Shown here: piece after piece, positions 63,006-64,000 of the stretch
Numbering within the stretch: the first letter of the stretch is position 1
Layout: every line of letters starts with the position of its first letter
Assembly (NCBI RefSeq): GCF_963668515.1
Contig: NZ_OY764864.1
Location: 1,459,361 to 1,523,360, forward strand
Length of the DNA stretch: 64,000 nt
DNA from: an uncultured Ilyobacter sp.
GTDB taxonomy: Bacteria; Fusobacteriota; Fusobacteriia; Fusobacteriales; Fusobacteriaceae
Reading direction: 5' to 3'
The notes under the pieces: model-generated
Databases searched by the model: none
Seen by the model: the letters and a program-made list of their open reading frames with translations, nothing else
What the model was told of the DNA's origin: nothing
Translations under genes and position numbers: made by a program

Positions 63006-64000
63006 ACTACGACGAGCATCTACGCCGCATCCTGCGGATTCACTTCGACCCAGATGGCGGTGCGCCGTATTGGCTCAAGCGTCAGCGAGAACTCGGCTTT
63101 GATGTCGTCAGCGAGATTCAATCACTGGCCGACTTGCCGCGCCTGGGAGCTTTCGACGAGAACGCCCTGCGTGACCAGCCGCTGAGAGACTTCATTCCGA
63201 TCAGCCGCCGTGCTGCGCTCGCGGGAGCGATCGTAACCGAGACGGGCGGCACGACCGGGGCTCCCAAGCGAACGGTTTTCGCACGCGAGGAATTCGAGGA
63301 AGCCTTCATCACCCCCTTCGTCCGTGCGGCACAGCACGCGGGCTTTCCACTTGGGGCGACGTGGCTCTGGGTGGGACCGAGCGGGCCGCACGTGATCGGC
63401 CAGGCGGCGGCGTGGTGCGCAACGGCACTCGGCAGCCCTCAACCGTTCAGCGTCGATTTCGATCCGCGGTGGTTTCGGAAGCTGCCGGCGGATAGCCTGG
63501 CACGCGAGCGCTACATGGAACATCTGCTGGAGCAAGCGCTGCACGTCATCACGCGTGAGCCGGTGGAAGTGCTGTTCACAACGCCCATCGTTCTCGAGCA
63601 GCTCGCGGAACGAATGAACACAGCGGCGCGAGAGCGAGTTCGCGGCGTGCATTACGGCGGAATGCGCGTTGAACCGGCACTGCTGCACAAGGCGCAGACC
63701 GAGTGGTTTCCGCGCGCCGTACACCTCGCCGGCTACGGCAATAGCCTGTTCGGTCTATGCATGGAATTCGGCGGCGCGCCGGATCGGCAATTACGCTATT
63801 ATCCTTATGGAGCCCGCCATGTCGTACGCATAGGCGATAACGGCCGCGTGTGGATGTCGCGTCTGGACCCAACAGTGCTCATCGCCAATCTCGCCGAGCG
63901 GGACCGCGCAACAACGACGGCGGACGTCGCTGCCCCCGTGCCCGGATATGGGCCGCCGATCGAAGATCCGCGTCCGTTCGCGCAGCCCACGCGCGGCGGC
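62990..64000 (+). CDS. AMP-forming acyl-CoA/aryl ligase, partial (runs off the right edge)
   Basis: The frame starts at a GTG at 62990 with GAGGAG about 8 bases upstream and remains open for 337 codons to the window end. The P-loop-like motif TETGGTTGAPKRTVFA is characteristic of AMP-binding adenylate-forming enzymes (phenylacetate-CoA ligase branch). The pattern HLAGYGNSLFGLCMEF stands where the YGxTE-type motif is expected, here degenerate. The family activates a carboxylic acid as acyl-AMP and passes it to CoA or a carrier. Its partners here are the acyl reductase and the hydrolase. The end is not seen. Confidence 0.78.
   Translation, partial: MATALNYDEHLRRILRIHFDPDGGAPYWLKRQRELGFDVVSEIQSLADLPRLGAFDENALRDQPLRDFIPISRRAALAGAIVTETGGTTGAPKRTVFAREEFEEAFITPFVRAAQHAGFPLGATWLWVGPSGPHVIGQAAAWCATALGSPQPFSVDFDPRWFRKLPADSLARERYMEHLLEQALHVITREPVEVLFTTPIVLEQLAERMNTAARERVRGVHYGGMRVEPALLHKAQTEWFPRAVHLAGYGNSLFGLCMEFGGAPDRQLRYYPYGARHVVRIGDNGRVWMSRLDPTVLIANLAERDRATTTADVAAPVPGYGPPIEDPRPFAQPTRGG

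Overview
The window reads like chromosomal DNA of a high-GC, Gram-negative-type bacterium, most likely a member of the Planctomycetota (Phycisphaerae or a related class). This placement is inference. It rests on small membrane proteins with the zinc ribbon CGYDLTGNVSGRCPECG, dockerin/EF-hand-like repeats inside surface proteins, very large secretin N-domain repeat proteins, and the general mix of gene families. No rRNA or tRNA gene was recognised.

Region 1 (1-17.8 kb, minus strand) is a type II secretion / type IV pilus-like pseudopilus operon in the order F-G-H-I-J-K-L-M. After a GC-rich hairpin and a possible promoter it is followed by a giant signal-peptide-bearing protein made almost entirely of tandem secretin N (NolW-like) domains. 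About 25 repeats lie in the first frame, which stops at 1267. The repeats continue in another frame (1295 to the left edge), as expected from one extra base in a GGG run near 1284. The window shows no GspE ATPase and no secretin barrel.

Region 2 (18-38 kb) holds housekeeping and accessory genes: a degenerate DEAD-box protein, a BatD/BatE-like pair, three consecutive PilZ (c-di-GMP receptor) genes, a PEGA lipoprotein, a LuxR-type regulator, a family 4 uracil-DNA glycosylase divergent from a phosphoesterase-like secreted protein, a GT2 glycosyltransferase, an alpha/beta hydrolase, a 50-bp tandem repeat, a frameshifted lipoprotein gene, a TlpA-like protein, and an EF-G paralogue whose P-loop lysine is methionine.

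Region 3 (38.1-47.7 kb) is a decayed RHS polymorphic-toxin island, read on the minus strand. It contains three toxin tips (ParB-like, RES-like and a His/Asn-rich type), their probable immunity genes, an IS110 element, a relic of an IS4-type element, and five copies of a dispersed repeat derived from the 3' end of an rve-type transposase. The repeat copies sit at module borders. One toxin tip is out of frame because of an 8-C run.

Region 4 (48-64 kb) returns to metabolic genes: a glutamate dehydrogenase-type enzyme followed by two PPDK/PEP-synthase N-domain proteins, the second fused to a nucleotidyltransferase domain; a metallophosphoesterase; an RND/MMPL-like exporter; two uncharacterised genes; and a set that looks like lipid or acyl-chain metabolism (membrane GT2, SDR reductase fused to an SCP2-like domain, alpha/beta hydrolase, and an AMP-forming acyl ligase that runs off the right edge).

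Five single-base indels in C/G runs disrupt otherwise coherent reading frames (near 1284, 32705, 32983, 33558 and 46265). They could be consensus base-calling errors, real decay or phase variation; raw reads would decide.
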